A DNA stretch of 64,000 nucleotides from Flavobacterium sp. (GCF_039595935.1 NZ_JBCNKR010000006.1:124001-188000); one strand, 5' to 3'; numbered from the stretch's first letter, positions 17,068-25,755 are shown. Notes: generated by a model not told the origin, from the letters alone. Translations and numbers: made by a program.

Positions 17068-17811
17068 TTACGATTCAAATTTTTGAAGTTCAAAAGTTTC
17101 GCCGTCAAAAACTCCGTAAGTAAAATAGCCAATCCAGTCGCCCAGATTTACGTAATTTGAATCTTCGCCTACCGGAATAATCATTGGTAAATGACGATGC
17201 CCGAAAATGAAATAATTATAATGTTTCGTTTCCAGTTTACGTTTGGCGTATAAAACCAGCCATTCGTTTTCTTCACCTAAAAACTTTACATCTTCATCGC
17301 CTGAAATCAGTTTATTTTTTACAGATAAATATTGCGCTAAACTTACACCAACATCTGGATGAAGCCAACGAAAAAGCCATTTTGAAAACGGATTTGTAAA
17401 TACCTTTTTCATTCGTTTATAGCCTTTGTCACCTGGTCCTTTTCCGTCGCCGTGGCCAATTAAAAAGGTTTTTCCGTTAAAAGTAAATTCTTTATTATCG
17501 TGATAAACCGGAATATTCAATTCAGTTTGAAAATAATCATTCATCCATAAATCATGGTTTCCAACGAAAAAATAAATCGGAATTCCGCTATCGCGAATCT
17601 CAGCCAGTTTTCCTAAAACGCGTACAAAACCTTTCGGAACAACTGTTTTATATTCGAACCAAAAATCAAATAAATCACCTAATAAAAAAATAGCTTCGGC
17701 ATCTTCTTTTACCTTATCCAGCCAGGCAACAAATTTTTGCTCGCGCGGAAGGCTCAATTCCGGAGTTGGCGCACCAAAATGCTGATCTGAAGCAAAATAT
17801 ATTTTTTTCAT
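17068..17811 (-). CDS. lpxH: UDP-2,3-diacylglucosamine diphosphatase
   Basis: 247 residues of the calcineurin-like metallophosphoesterase fold. The motifs are SDQHFG (residues 8-13), GDLFDFWFEY, GNHDLW and GHRHLP, which hold the two Mn ions. It cleaves UDP-diacylglucosamine to lipid X in lipid A synthesis at the inner membrane. SDxH is followed by Phe-Gly as in Bacteroidota members. It is followed upstream on the same strand by queD with a 78-base gap holding three TTTTGAC repeats. Confidence 0.9.
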   Translation of the reverse strand: MKKIYFASDQHFGAPTPELSLPREQKFVAWLDKVKEDAEAIFLLGDLFDFWFEYKTVVPKGFVRVLGKLAEIRDSGIPIYFFVGNHDLWMNDYFQTELNIPVYHDNKEFTFNGKTFLIGHGDGKGPGDKGYKRMKKVFTNPFSKWLFRWLHPDVGVSLAQYLSVKNKLISGDEDVKFLGEENEWLVLYAKRKLETKHYNYFIFGHRHLPMIIPVGEDSNYVNLGDWIGYFTYGVFDGETFELQKFES

Positions 17812-17889
17812 TTAGATTATTAGATTGTTAGAATCTTAGACTCCTTAGATTATAATGTAGAAACTTTTGACTTTTGACTTTTGACTTTT

Positions 17890-18342
17890 TTACAAATTAT
17901 CACTTGCATACCATTCAGCAAATGACGATTCTGTTTCCTGAAGTTTTAGTGAGAAAAGAGAAATTCCAGACGGAAGTCTTGCGATGATTCTTTCTGCAAA
18001 ATCAACTACCATGTTTTCACTTGTTGGCTGATAATCTACCAAAATTACATGATGACCTCGGTTTTTTAATTCGTTTGCTAATTCAACATGCGGTGTTGTC
18101 TGATTGAAAACAGTAGCATGATCAAACTGATCGACGATTTCTTCTTTTACAATTCTCTTTAGGTCAGAAAAGTCAATTACCATTCCGAATTTCACATTTG
18201 AGCGATCCGTTATTGGCGATCCTATAACGGTTACCGATAATTTATAACTGTGTCCGTGAACATTTTTGCATTTTCCGTCGTAACCGTACAAAGCGTGACC
18301 GGTTTCGAAACTAAATTGTTTTGTAATTCTGATATTACTCAT
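17890..18342 (-). CDS. queD: 6-carboxy-5,6,7,8-tetrahydropterin synthase
   Basis: 150 residues, T-fold enzyme of the queuosine/deazapurine pathway. FETGHALYGYDGKCKNVHGH gives the Zn ligands (His15, then the HGH pair) and the catalytic Cys27. The pterin-anchoring Glu is in TESSFAEWY near the C-terminus. The other queuosine genes are not in the window. It has its own minus-strand -7 box just upstream. Confidence 0.93.
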   Translation of the reverse strand: MSNIRITKQFSFETGHALYGYDGKCKNVHGHSYKLSVTVIGSPITDRSNVKFGMVIDFSDLKRIVKEEIVDQFDHATVFNQTTPHVELANELKNRGHHVILVDYQPTSENMVVDFAERIIARLPSGISLFSLKLQETESSFAEWYASDNL

Positions 18343-18362
18343 CGATTTTTAATTTAAGGATG

Positions 18363-18370
18363 CAAATTTA
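18363..18370 (-). promoter_or_regulatory. -7 promoter box (TAAATTTG, minus strand) for queD
   Basis: CAAATTTA on the plus strand, 21 bases before the queD start. It sits only 5 bases past the end of the 58-residue gene upstream. Confidence 0.5.
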
Positions 18371-18374
18371 CAAA

Positions 18375-18551
18375 TTAATAACCGTTTTTATCTCTTTTTT
18401 TGGCTTTGATATACATCCAGTAAGCAACTCCGGCTAAAAATAGAAATGGAATAAAAGATCCTATCAAAACACCAATTTGATAACCGTTGTCTGGAGCATC
18501 TTTAATTTTCTCTGCAATATCAACTTTTTGGAATAATGAAATGAGTTTCAT
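18375..18551 (-). CDS. 58-residue single-helix membrane protein, function unknown
   Basis: An ATG at 18551 opens a 58-codon frame. The first 23 residues are a charged amphipathic stretch (LISLFQKVDIAEKIKDAPD). One membrane helix follows (YQIGVLIGSFIPFLFLAGVA), and the tail is basic (YIKAKKRDKNGY). The layout of one helix with a positive C-terminus predicts N-out/C-in. It was found by translating the gap. Stop and start fit neatly between queD and a hairpin. The function is unknown; it may assist a larger membrane complex. Confidence 0.7.
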   Translation of the reverse strand: MKLISLFQKVDIAEKIKDAPDNGYQIGVLIGSFIPFLFLAGVAYWMYIKAKKRDKNGY

Positions 18552-18592
18552 TTTAAATTATATTTATTACTTATGATTTAGTTTAAAGCCTA

Positions 18593-18625
18593 ACCTTTGT
18601 CAAAGTTTAAAACTTTGACAAAGGT
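18593..18625. terminator. Hairpin between enoyl-CoA hydratase and the 58-residue gene
   Basis: ACCTTTGTCAAAGTTT pairs with AACTTTGACAAAGGT. The core CTTTGTCAAAGTTT is the same as in the hairpin at 11176-11208. It lies 28 bases after the hydratase stop codon on the minus strand. Confidence 0.65.
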
Positions 18626-18652
18626 CCGCAATACGAAACTGAGACTACGAAA

Positions 18653-19417
18653 TCACTTTTTAAATTGTCTCAAGGCATTTCTGCTAAAATCAGACAAAAC
18701 AAGTTTTCCTGTAATTGCTGCACGTTCAAAAAGAAGCGATTCCCAGTTTTCGGTATTTTCCCAAATAATCTTTTTCATTTCATGCAATGCTTCAGGATTA
18801 TACGAACTCAGTTTCTGAACAAAATTCTCAACCTCAGCATCCAGATTATCCGTATTACTTATAACTGAATAAAGTCCTTTTTGAAAAGCCCATTCTGCCG
18901 ATTTCCATTCATGCGGCGCTAATGTCATTTCAGTCATAGCTGTTTTTCCTATTTTACGGGAAACAGCAGGTTCAATTACAAAAGGCCCAATTCCGATGGC
19001 AAGTTCAGATAATTTTACATCACACTGCGGCGTTGCAAAAACATAATCGCAAGCAGCGATAATTCCTACTCCACCGCCAACAGCTTTACCCTGAACGCGG
19101 CCAATAATCAACTTATTACAATTACGCATTGCATTTAACAAATGCGCAAAACCAGAGAAGAATTCTGTTCCCTGTTCTTCGTTTTCAACCTGCAAAAGTT
19201 CATCGAAAGAAGCTCCGGAACAAAATGCTTTCACTCCTTCACTTTTTAAAACTATTACCGAAACATTTTCATTTCGGCTTAATTCATTGATTTCTGCTGT
19301 TAATCGATCCAATAAATCACGCGGAAAAGAATTACTTGCCGGATGTCCAAATTGTACCGTTGCAATTGTATTTTGAAAAGAAGTCTCTAAAGATCCTTTT
19401 ATATTTTCTGAACTCAT
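18653..19417 (-). CDS. Enoyl-CoA hydratase/isomerase family protein
   Basis: 254 residues of the crotonase fold. The CoA-binding and oxyanion-hole segments are FCSGASFDEL and GKAVGGGVGIIAACDYVFA, which carry the paired backbone NH donors. The acid and base positions lie in the IGIGPFVIEPAVSRKIG region, where a usual catalytic Glu is not obvious, so the exact reaction is uncertain. It could act in fatty-acid or leucine breakdown. It is a single gene with a hairpin behind it. Confidence 0.85.
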   Translation of the reverse strand: MSSENIKGSLETSFQNTIATVQFGHPASNSFPRDLLDRLTAEINELSRNENVSVIVLKSEGVKAFCSGASFDELLQVENEEQGTEFFSGFAHLLNAMRNCNKLIIGRVQGKAVGGGVGIIAACDYVFATPQCDVKLSELAIGIGPFVIEPAVSRKIGKTAMTEMTLAPHEWKSAEWAFQKGLYSVISNTDNLDAEVENFVQKLSSYNPEALHEMKKIIWENTENWESLLFERAAITGKLVLSDFSRNALRQFKK

Positions 19418-19521
19418 AAAAATATTTTTAAACGTAAAGTTACGGTTTTGAAAAATATTTTATCTGATAGGTTCCGAAATTTGTTTTTTGAGAATTATTT
19501 GACTTTATTTGTTAACGCTTT

Positions 19522-19595
19522 GGGGGATTAGCTCATTTGGCTAGAGCGCTACGCTGGCAGCGTAGAGGCGACCGGTTCGAATCCGGTATTCTCCA
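19522..19595 (+). tRNA. tRNA-Ala (anticodon GGC)
   Basis: 74 nt with all four stems. The acceptor stem GGGGGAT / ATTCTCC includes the G3-U70 pair that identifies alanine tRNAs. The D-arm is GCTC..GAGC, and the anticodon stem CTACG/CGTAG carries loop CTGGCAG with GGC at 19556-19558. The T-arm is ACCGG TTCGAAT CCGGT. The 3' CCA is not encoded (the DNA reads ACA). Confidence 0.97.
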
Positions 19596-19598
19596 CAA

Positions 19599-19636
19599 AA
19601 AAACCGTATTACTTAATAATGGTAATACGGTTTTTT
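19599..19636. terminator. Terminator after tRNA-Ala
   Basis: AAAACCGTATTAC pairs with GTAATACGGTTTT and ends in a T-run. It lies between the tRNA and the convergent 58-residue gene, and can serve both. Confidence 0.85.
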
Positions 19637-19638
19637 AT

Positions 19639-19815
19639 TTATTTTTCATTTGCAGAATCCTCAGCATCAACTCTATCTTTTTCCTCTTTTTTGAAATCAT
19701 TATTCAGCAAGTCAGTAAGCTTCTTTTTTTCTTTTTGGTTTTTTCTGATTGTCAAAACAACCAAAATGATTACCAATAACACCACTACTCCTATTACAAC
19801 CCAGTTAATTTCCAT
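19639..19815 (-). CDS. 58-residue membrane-anchored protein, function unknown
   Basis: An ATG at 19815 begins MEINWVVIGVVVLLVIILVV, a membrane helix. It is followed by a basic stretch (RKNQKEKKK) and an acidic tail (FKKEEKDRVDAEDSANEK). This N-out/C-in anchor with a charged cytoplasmic tail is common in flavobacteria. The stop codon lies directly beside the tRNA terminator. No function can be given. Confidence 0.7.
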   Translation of the reverse strand: MEINWVVIGVVVLLVIILVVLTIRKNQKEKKKLTDLLNNDFKKEEKDRVDAEDSANEK

Positions 19816-20065
19816 AGTTTTAATTTTAACTAAAAATAAAAATTTAATCTACATTCCATATTATCAAAATGTTAAGCTTTTTTTTTTGACGCTTGACTTT
19901 TAGAAAAACAGAAAACAAAGAACCTGTTTTTAATTTGAGACAAACCTGATGTATTTTATTTTGTGAAAACTTTTTTTACATTTATCAAATCTAAATTGCG
20001 TTCTTTTTACAGAAGTTTTTTCATTTTAGCCACTATAACATTAAAAGCACATTAAATACCACTTT

Positions 20066-21094
20066 ATGAATATCAAATTAAAAGTATTATTCGCCGCGTC
20101 AGTTTTATTAGCATTGAGTTGTAACGATAAAAAAAATGTGGAAGTTCAGGAAACTTCTGTTAACAAAAGTGAAGCTGTCAAAAATGACACAATCGAAGAC
20201 GAAGGAATTCCAAAAAAAGAAAGTATCAATTTATTTACAGTTATGCCAAAAGACAGCAGCGAAGTTGCTTTTGTTTCTCTTTCGGATATTTATACAATTG
20301 GTGACGAAAAAGACACCCTCGCTCTGCCTAATATTCAGGATATGGGACCGCTCGAGGCTCAATATTTTACGTTTGAAAAAAATTACAGAAAAAGGCTTTT
20401 GTCTAAAACCAATATTTCTGAAACCGACTCGATGTTTGTTTACGATTATGCTAAAAATAAGCTGGCCGTATTCCCGGTAAAAAGTTTAAAAACGGCTGCC
20501 ATGCTGAGTCTGTATTCGACAGAAGATGATTGGCCTTATCGCAATTTTGATTTCATGATTGGTTTCGAAATCAATAAAAAATTCTTAAACGGTTTTAGTG
20601 AATATTATAGAGATGCACTGGTTTATATTGGTAGAGAAAATCCGTTTTTGAAAGGACAATTAAAACCAATGGTATGGAAAAAAACAGCCCGATCTGAATA
20701 TCCGTCTAAACCGATGAAAGGCGAAGATCGTGTTCTTTTAAAAAATACCGTTCAGGGAAATACCTATTCTTTTAAAACCGACAGTTATAAGTATTTTTTA
20801 CAAGATTATTTAGATGATCATAAGAACATTTATGCCAGACGTCTCTTAGTTACTGATAATCAATCTAAAGATATTATAATTGAAAAATTGTTCAGTCAAA
20901 GCGAAGGTACCTCTCCCTGCCCTCTAAATTATCAAAATGGCGAGACTTCAATTAATCAATGGGCAGGAAAATTATTTAAAAACAAACCAGAAGTCGTTTT
21001 TGGTTTCGAATACATTTCTTTTGGATGTTCGAGTATTTCAGTAATCGATAAATCAAATGAAGAAATTTCTCTTCAATGTGATAATCGTCATTAA
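20066..21094 (+). CDS. Lipoprotein of unknown function
   Basis: 342 residues. The signal peptide ends in the lipobox LLALSC (Cys19), followed by NDKK, so the protein is lipid-anchored. A short Lys/Glu-rich linker leads to a globular domain with no motif I recognise; a PCPL segment and the CSS near the C-terminus are the only paired cysteines. It is the first of three same-strand genes (24- and 43-base gaps) of accessory character. The name stays open. Confidence 0.65.
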   Translation: MNIKLKVLFAASVLLALSCNDKKNVEVQETSVNKSEAVKNDTIEDEGIPKKESINLFTVMPKDSSEVAFVSLSDIYTIGDEKDTLALPNIQDMGPLEAQYFTFEKNYRKRLLSKTNISETDSMFVYDYAKNKLAVFPVKSLKTAAMLSLYSTEDDWPYRNFDFMIGFEINKKFLNGFSEYYRDALVYIGRENPFLKGQLKPMVWKKTARSEYPSKPMKGEDRVLLKNTVQGNTYSFKTDSYKYFLQDYLDDHKNIYARRLLVTDNQSKDIIIEKLFSQSEGTSPCPLNYQNGETSINQWAGKLFKNKPEVVFGFEYISFGCSSISVIDKSNEEISLQCDNRH

Positions 21095-21118
21095 TTAAAA
21101 CTAATCAAACTCAAAACT

Positions 21119-21688
21119 ATGTCTGAATTAAGTTCATTATTGTGTAAAGTAAAAATCACCAAATCACAGTACGAGAAGTTTTTAAACAGTCCGCTTGAAG
21201 AACCAGAATTAAATAAAAACTGGCTTGACTTTTGGGACAGCCGAAAAATGTATTCGAAATCAGTTTTAACTCAGGAATTGCTCCGTACATACAACGACGA
21301 TACAAATAAGGAAATGATTGACGGATGGATTGATTATCCCGAAGCAATGGCTTTTTCAGATTATGATGAAGCAGCCGAAGAATGGATTTGGGGAATGATG
21401 TTTTTTAGTGAAAACTTCGTAGAAATGATTCCTATGTTTGCGTATATCATCAGTCTGGAAAAATATGTTATTGAAAGCTCAGAGAACATGGCGATTGTTT
21501 TTCCGTTCTTCTGGGGAGATAATGCTGTTCATGCTTATGTTGATTTTAAAGACGGAAAAGCCATTCTGAATCCAAAAGTGCAGACTTTAAAAGATGTAAA
21601 CCCAAAAATTCTGGAAGAAACTAAAGCCTATCTGAACAACAAATGGGATCAGCTCGCGAAAGAAATGGATTTAGATAATCTGGATTAA
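21119..21688 (+). CDS. Acidic cytoplasmic protein of unknown function
   Basis: 189 residues, acidic, rich in Trp, Asp and Glu (NKNWLDFWDSRK, EAAEEWIWGMMFFSENF). It has no signal peptide and no membrane segment. Small, acidic, Trp-rich proteins in clusters like this are often immunity proteins to polymorphic toxins, but I see no specific family here. The next gene has a DUF2185 domain, which strengthens that guess only by context. Confidence 0.6.
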   Translation: MSELSSLLCKVKITKSQYEKFLNSPLEEPELNKNWLDFWDSRKMYSKSVLTQELLRTYNDDTNKEMIDGWIDYPEAMAFSDYDEAAEEWIWGMMFFSENFVEMIPMFAYIISLEKYVIESSENMAIVFPFFWGDNAVHAYVDFKDGKAILNPKVQTLKDVNPKILEETKAYLNNKWDQLAKEMDLDNLD

Positions 21689-21731
21689 TGCAGTTATTAA
21701 ATTAAGCTATATATTTCTAAAACATAATCAA

Positions 21732-22505
21732 ATGAAATTTTTCAAAAAGAAATCAATTCAAAACGAGAATAATTTTGAGGACTTTCCTCCAATCGGCGGA
21801 CTTATGGTTTCTAAAATGGTTCTAGACAGAAATATGAAACCTCAATTTTTGTATCGTGAGAAAAGAACTCGCCCTGAAGATAGCGGCTGGAGAATTTTTA
21901 CAGGATTTGAATCAGAAGAATACACGAATAATCCTGACAACATCGGGATATATAATCCTTCAACAATTTTAAAAATTGACCCTTCTCTAAAAGATATCTT
22001 ATTGAAAGGAATAGGTTCTGTTTATGAAAAAAAAGAACCGGATTCTGATTGGTATAAAGTAACTGATTTTGATCTGGAAGATGATTATATGACAACTCAT
22101 CGATTAACTGAAGAATGGACAATTGAAATCAATAATTTATTCGAAAGAACAATTGAAGAAGATGAAACTTTATATTACACAACAGGAGATAAATCTATTA
22201 GATTAATTATATGGAATTCCGAAAAAAGTAAAGAAGAACTTTATGAGGAATGTAAATACAATATTGCTAATCGGGATGAAACTTTTTCTAAAACATTGGA
22301 TCAATTTGAATTTTCAGACAACCGAGTTTCAAGAATAGGATACCTAATACAAGAAAATGACGAAGAAAAAATATACAACGTTATTTTTGGTTTTACTATA
22401 ATTGATAAAGAAGTACTTCAAACAGCTTTCTATTTTAATGAGAAAACAGATTTTGATTGGGCAATAAATACATGGAAAAATATAAATTACAAACGTAATT
22501 CTTAA
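21732..22505 (+). CDS. DUF2185 (Imm33-like) domain protein
   Basis: 257 residues. The N-terminal part (about 20-105) follows the DUF2185 pattern: GGLMVSKMVL, QFLYREKRTRPEDSGWRIFTG, EEYTNNPDNIGIYN, then a conserved acidic patch. This domain is grouped with the immunity protein Imm33 family. The C-terminal half (about 125-257) is a second mixed alpha/beta domain that resembles stress- or toxin-neighbour proteins and has no motif. No toxin gene is adjacent, so a protective role remains inference. Confidence 0.65.
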   Translation: MKFFKKKSIQNENNFEDFPPIGGLMVSKMVLDRNMKPQFLYREKRTRPEDSGWRIFTGFESEEYTNNPDNIGIYNPSTILKIDPSLKDILLKGIGSVYEKKEPDSDWYKVTDFDLEDDYMTTHRLTEEWTIEINNLFERTIEEDETLYYTTGDKSIRLIIWNSEKSKEELYEECKYNIANRDETFSKTLDQFEFSDNRVSRIGYLIQENDEEKIYNVIFGFTIIDKEVLQTAFYFNEKTDFDWAINTWKNINYKRNS

Positions 22506-22529
22506 ATTCAATTAAACTCTTAAACCAAT

Positions 22530-22698
22530 AACTCCTAACGGAGTTTTTCGTAGAATTCTTAGAAAATAAATTGGGAGATAAATATTGGTGAAATTTTATA
22601 CATGTTTTCTGTTTATCAATATCCAATTTAAAATACTCCGGTAGGAGTTATATATCGGTAGAAAACATTACACACACCAACATTTGTCCCGTGGGGAC
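22530..22698. repeat. Cluster of short hairpins with an ATATCGGTAGAAAA box
   Basis: Three small hairpins follow each other: AACTCC-TAAC-GGAGTT (22530-22545), CTCCGGTAGGAG near 22637-22648, and GTCCC-GT-GGGGAC (22686-22698). The box ATATCGGTAGAAAA lies at about 22651-22664 and is shared with the element at 53559-53707. These appear to be members of a dispersed palindrome family. They fill the gap between two convergent genes. Confidence 0.65.
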
Positions 22699-22742
22699 TT
22701 TAAATTCTCTAGAGTAGAATATTGTTTTTTAACTTTCAAATA

Positions 22743-23702
22743 TCACCTCAATAAAAACCCCATTCGAATTGACCCAAAAAAATAACCGGAATTCGTATCA
22801 ATTCCCGGATCATTTAATTCTCTTCCACGGTAAATAAAAGAATACGACATGTTGAAATTATTATGTCGGTATTTTAAACCAAACTCGGCATTGAAACGAA
22901 GCGGTTCCAAATCAAAAGTTATCGGACTTGTGTCATTAAACATACTGCCTTCGATTGTAGCATCATAAAACTGATAATTAACGCTTGGCATTGCGTAAAA
23001 ATAAAACTCCCTAATATTAGGCTGTTCGTTTGCACTTACCGAAGCATCATGAAGATTAGAATCGTAAATTGGTGTTAGTCTTTTAAAACCAATTCGGGTT
23101 AAGAATCCCGTTGAAACTCCCGTAAAAATAGTTCCTAAATTGGCTTCAGACTGAAAATGAAGATCTATAAAATCATTGTGTTTCGATGGAAACAATTTCT
23201 TCGAATACATAACATGAGCCTGAACGGCAAAAGCATTGTGAAGCTGATTCTCCCAGCCGTAAACTTTTTTATAACCAATAAGATTATGAAACCCAACCTG
23301 CGTTTCTTCTCCCAAAGCATTTGGTCCCATAAAACCAATTTGAAAATCTGTTTTTAATACCGATTCGCTTTGGTAAAAAAAATTTCGTCCGGCTTCGGCA
23401 AAAAGATACGCCGTAAAAGGACGATCGTTTACATCTACAGCATCTTTATTAATAAATCGTGGATTGTAAATGTATTGTCCAACTCTAAATTCGGTTATTT
23501 TTTTATTGATTTTCTCATTGTCATTTTTAGACAAAAACCGATAAAAAATTTCCAGACCATTGGTATAATACATGTCGTTTTTAGACGATGTGTATAAATC
23601 ATTATCACTTATAAAACCAATTTCTTTTGTTTTTCCTTGTCCAAAAATCAACGTCGAAGTTAAAATCAGAAAAGCAAAAAATACTTTTTTACTTCCCATC
23701 AT
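22743..23702 (-). CDS. LpxR-family lipid A deacylase (DUF2219)
   Basis: 319 residues with signal peptide (KVFFAFLILTSTLIFGQ). The mature start KTKEIGFISDNDLYTSSKND matches the LpxR family, outer-membrane beta-barrels that remove the 3'-O-acyl chain of lipid A. The conserved Asn/Asp of the N-terminal strand (SDND..Y..) and the Tyr/Phe-rich strands ending in MGFLLR fit. Two ATGs at the start are possible (23702, 23699). It overlaps the end of mtgA by up to 14 bases, so they are one operon. Confidence 0.85.
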   Translation of the reverse strand: MMGSKKVFFAFLILTSTLIFGQGKTKEIGFISDNDLYTSSKNDMYYTNGLEIFYRFLSKNDNEKINKKITEFRVGQYIYNPRFINKDAVDVNDRPFTAYLFAEAGRNFFYQSESVLKTDFQIGFMGPNALGEETQVGFHNLIGYKKVYGWENQLHNAFAVQAHVMYSKKLFPSKHNDFIDLHFQSEANLGTIFTGVSTGFLTRIGFKRLTPIYDSNLHDASVSANEQPNIREFYFYAMPSVNYQFYDATIEGSMFNDTSPITFDLEPLRFNAEFGLKYRHNNFNMSYSFIYRGRELNDPGIDTNSGYFFGSIRMGFLLR

Positions 23703-24468
23703 AATTTATTTTTCCAACGTAGCGCATTTCACGAACAATTCTTTCTTTTCTTCTGTTGATATAACTTGATGATCCGGTTGCTTTAAACTTTCTTGGATTG
23801 GGCAATATTGCAGCAATTCCGGCCGCCTGCATTGGCGTCAAACTCGAAGCATCTCTTCGGTACCAATGTTCAGTTGCTGCATAAGCTCCGTAAACGCCAT
23901 CGCCCATTTCAATACTGTTCAAATACACTTCCATGATGCGTTCTTTGCCCCAGATAATTTCGATTAAAACGGTAAAATAAGCTTCAAGACCTTTACGAAA
24001 ATAACTTTTTCCCTGCCATAAAAAGACATTTTTTGCCGTTTGCTGTGAAATAGTACTTCCACCACGAATTCTTCGTCCGCGTTCGTTGCTTTTATAAGCT
24101 TTTTGCAGTGCTTTAAAATCGAAGCCGTTGTGCGTTAAAAACGTTCCGTCTTCACTGGCAATAACCGCTTTTTGCAAATTCATCGAGATTTTTTCAATAG
24201 GCTCCCAATCATGGTCAAAATAAACTTCTTTTCCGTCCATTTTATTTTCGATGGCACGAATAACCATAAGCGGTGTAAACGGCACAGGAACATATTTAAA
24301 AAATATAACCGATCCTATTGAAAGTCCAAAAAACCACAACATAGCTTTAATTAAAAACCATTTTACTTTTTCGCCAAAAGTTCTGTTGGATTTTTTCGAA
24401 CCTGTTTTTGATTTTGGTTTACTTGCTGCTGCTGTCTTTTTTGGTGCCGGTTTTTTGGGTGCTGCCAT
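23689..24468 (-). CDS. mtgA: Monofunctional biosynthetic peptidoglycan transglycosylase
   Basis: 259 residues from the ATG at 24468. The frame is open to 24543, but this ATG overlaps the upstream stop codon (TAATG) and gives a Lys/Ala/Pro-rich cytoplasmic tail, so it is preferred. One membrane helix (about 43-62) leads to a GT51 domain: ASEDGTFLTHNGFD with the catalytic Glu, then GGSTISQQTAKN and ERIMEVYLN. It polymerises lipid II at the inner membrane. No transpeptidase domain is present. Confidence 0.93.
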   Translation of the reverse strand: MAAPKKPAPKKTAAASKPKSKTGSKKSNRTFGEKVKWFLIKAMLWFFGLSIGSVIFFKYVPVPFTPLMVIRAIENKMDGKEVYFDHDWEPIEKISMNLQKAVIASEDGTFLTHNGFDFKALQKAYKSNERGRRIRGGSTISQQTAKNVFLWQGKSYFRKGLEAYFTVLIEIIWGKERIMEVYLNSIEMGDGVYGAYAATEHWYRRDASSLTPMQAAGIAAILPNPRKFKATGSSSYINRRKERIVREMRYVGKINYDGK

Positions 24469-25580
24469 TATATTAAATCTGCTAATTCTGTTCCTATTAA
24501 ACTGCCTATCGCTACTCCCATTCCGCCTAAACGTACTCCGCAAAACACGTTTTCAGACAATTGAGAAACAACAGGACTTTTACTATTTCCAACTCCCATA
24601 ATACCGCTCCAACGGTGCGCAATCTGGAAATCCTGATTTGGTAAAATTACATTTTTCAGTAAATCTTCCAATTTATTTTGAATAATTTCTGTTTGTCCAA
24701 ATTCTGTAGTTGTTTCTGTTTCAAAATCAAGATTTCTTCCTCCTCCTAATAAAATTCTATCGTTGATATTTCTAAAATAATAATAGCCTTTATCTAAATG
24801 AAACGTTCCTTTTATGTCTAAATTATGAATGGGCTCTGTAATTAAAACCTGTGCCCTAGCCGGATTAACTGCTCCATTTGTCAGTGAATTTGCAAATCCG
24901 TTGGTTGCAAAAAGCAGTTTATTGGTTTTAAAACTAAAATTATTTAGTGCAACTTCAACCTGATTTCCCGCATCAGAAAAAGAGTTAACTGTTTGTTGGT
25001 TTAAGATTAAAATATTTTCAGAAACGGCTTGTCTCAACAATTCCTGCATCATATTTCCGGTATCGATCTGTGCTTCAAACGGATTAAAAATTAAATAATC
25101 CTGGATATTTCCAAAACCAAATCGGTCAGTTTCTTTAGAAAAGACTTCAGCCTTAAAAAGTGGTTTTAGAATTTCATTTATAAAAGACATTTTCGAAATA
25201 CACTCATTAAATCCAAATTCATCTTCTTTCAAAAATAATTCATATCCGCCGTGTGGTTTAAAATCTATTGCCTGATCGCCAAGTCTTTTTCGAAGTAACT
25301 GCAGACCTTTCCAGCGTTTTTCGATAAGTGCCACAACATCTTCTTCTGAATGTGTTTTTAAGTCGTCCATAATTTCAGATAAACTTCCGAAGCAGGCAAA
25401 ACCGGCATTTTTTGTACTTGCACCCTGCGGTAACATTCCTCTTTCAAGTACCAGAATTTTTGCAACAGGAAATCTTTCGCGTAAGCGCAAAGCTGTATGT
25501 AAGCCAACAATTCCGCTGCCTACAATTGTATAATCAATATTTGTAAACCAGTTTTTTAGTTCCCAATAGCTAAATTCCAT
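24468..25580 (-). CDS. FAD-dependent oxidoreductase (DAO family)
   Basis: 370 residues. The Rossmann FAD site is YTIVGSGIVGLHTALRLRE near the N-terminus, with the adenine-ribose Glu in LVLERG. The stretch QGASTKNAGFACFGSLSE and the C-terminal HRWSGIMGVG / RLGGMGVAIG place it with D-amino-acid oxidase-like enzymes such as glycine or sarcosine oxidases. The substrate is not clear. It is the first gene of a three-gene overlapping operon with mtgA and lpxR; a functional link is not obvious. Confidence 0.85.
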   Translation of the reverse strand: MEFSYWELKNWFTNIDYTIVGSGIVGLHTALRLRERFPVAKILVLERGMLPQGASTKNAGFACFGSLSEIMDDLKTHSEEDVVALIEKRWKGLQLLRKRLGDQAIDFKPHGGYELFLKEDEFGFNECISKMSFINEILKPLFKAEVFSKETDRFGFGNIQDYLIFNPFEAQIDTGNMMQELLRQAVSENILILNQQTVNSFSDAGNQVEVALNNFSFKTNKLLFATNGFANSLTNGAVNPARAQVLITEPIHNLDIKGTFHLDKGYYYFRNINDRILLGGGRNLDFETETTTEFGQTEIIQNKLEDLLKNVILPNQDFQIAHRWSGIMGVGNSKSPVVSQLSENVFCGVRLGGMGVAIGSLIGTELADLI

Positions 25581-25694
25581 TTCCAGACTTTTTTATAAAA
25601 ATAATGATTTTTGATTACGCTGAGATTAGTAAACAGGTTATTTTTTTGCACGCAGATTTTACAGATTTAAGCAGATTTTTAATTTTATTTTTTT

Positions 25695-25755
25695 GTCAGG
25701 CTGAGCGAAGTCGAAGCCTCATTACGGTGCGCCCTTCGACTTCGCTCAGGGTGAC
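25695..25755. repeat. Imperfect palindrome upstream of the S9 peptidase gene
   Basis: GTCAGGCTGAGCGAAGTCGA and CGACTTCGCTCAGGGTGAC are complementary apart from one or two positions, around a loop of about 20 bases. The sequence is of a type often repeated in flavobacterial intergenic regions, from memory. It lies about 90 bases before the S9 peptidase start. Confidence 0.6.

Noticed and set aside
19537..19779. 80-codon plus-strand frame
   Set aside because: Starts inside tRNA-Ala and runs antisense to the better 58-residue gene.
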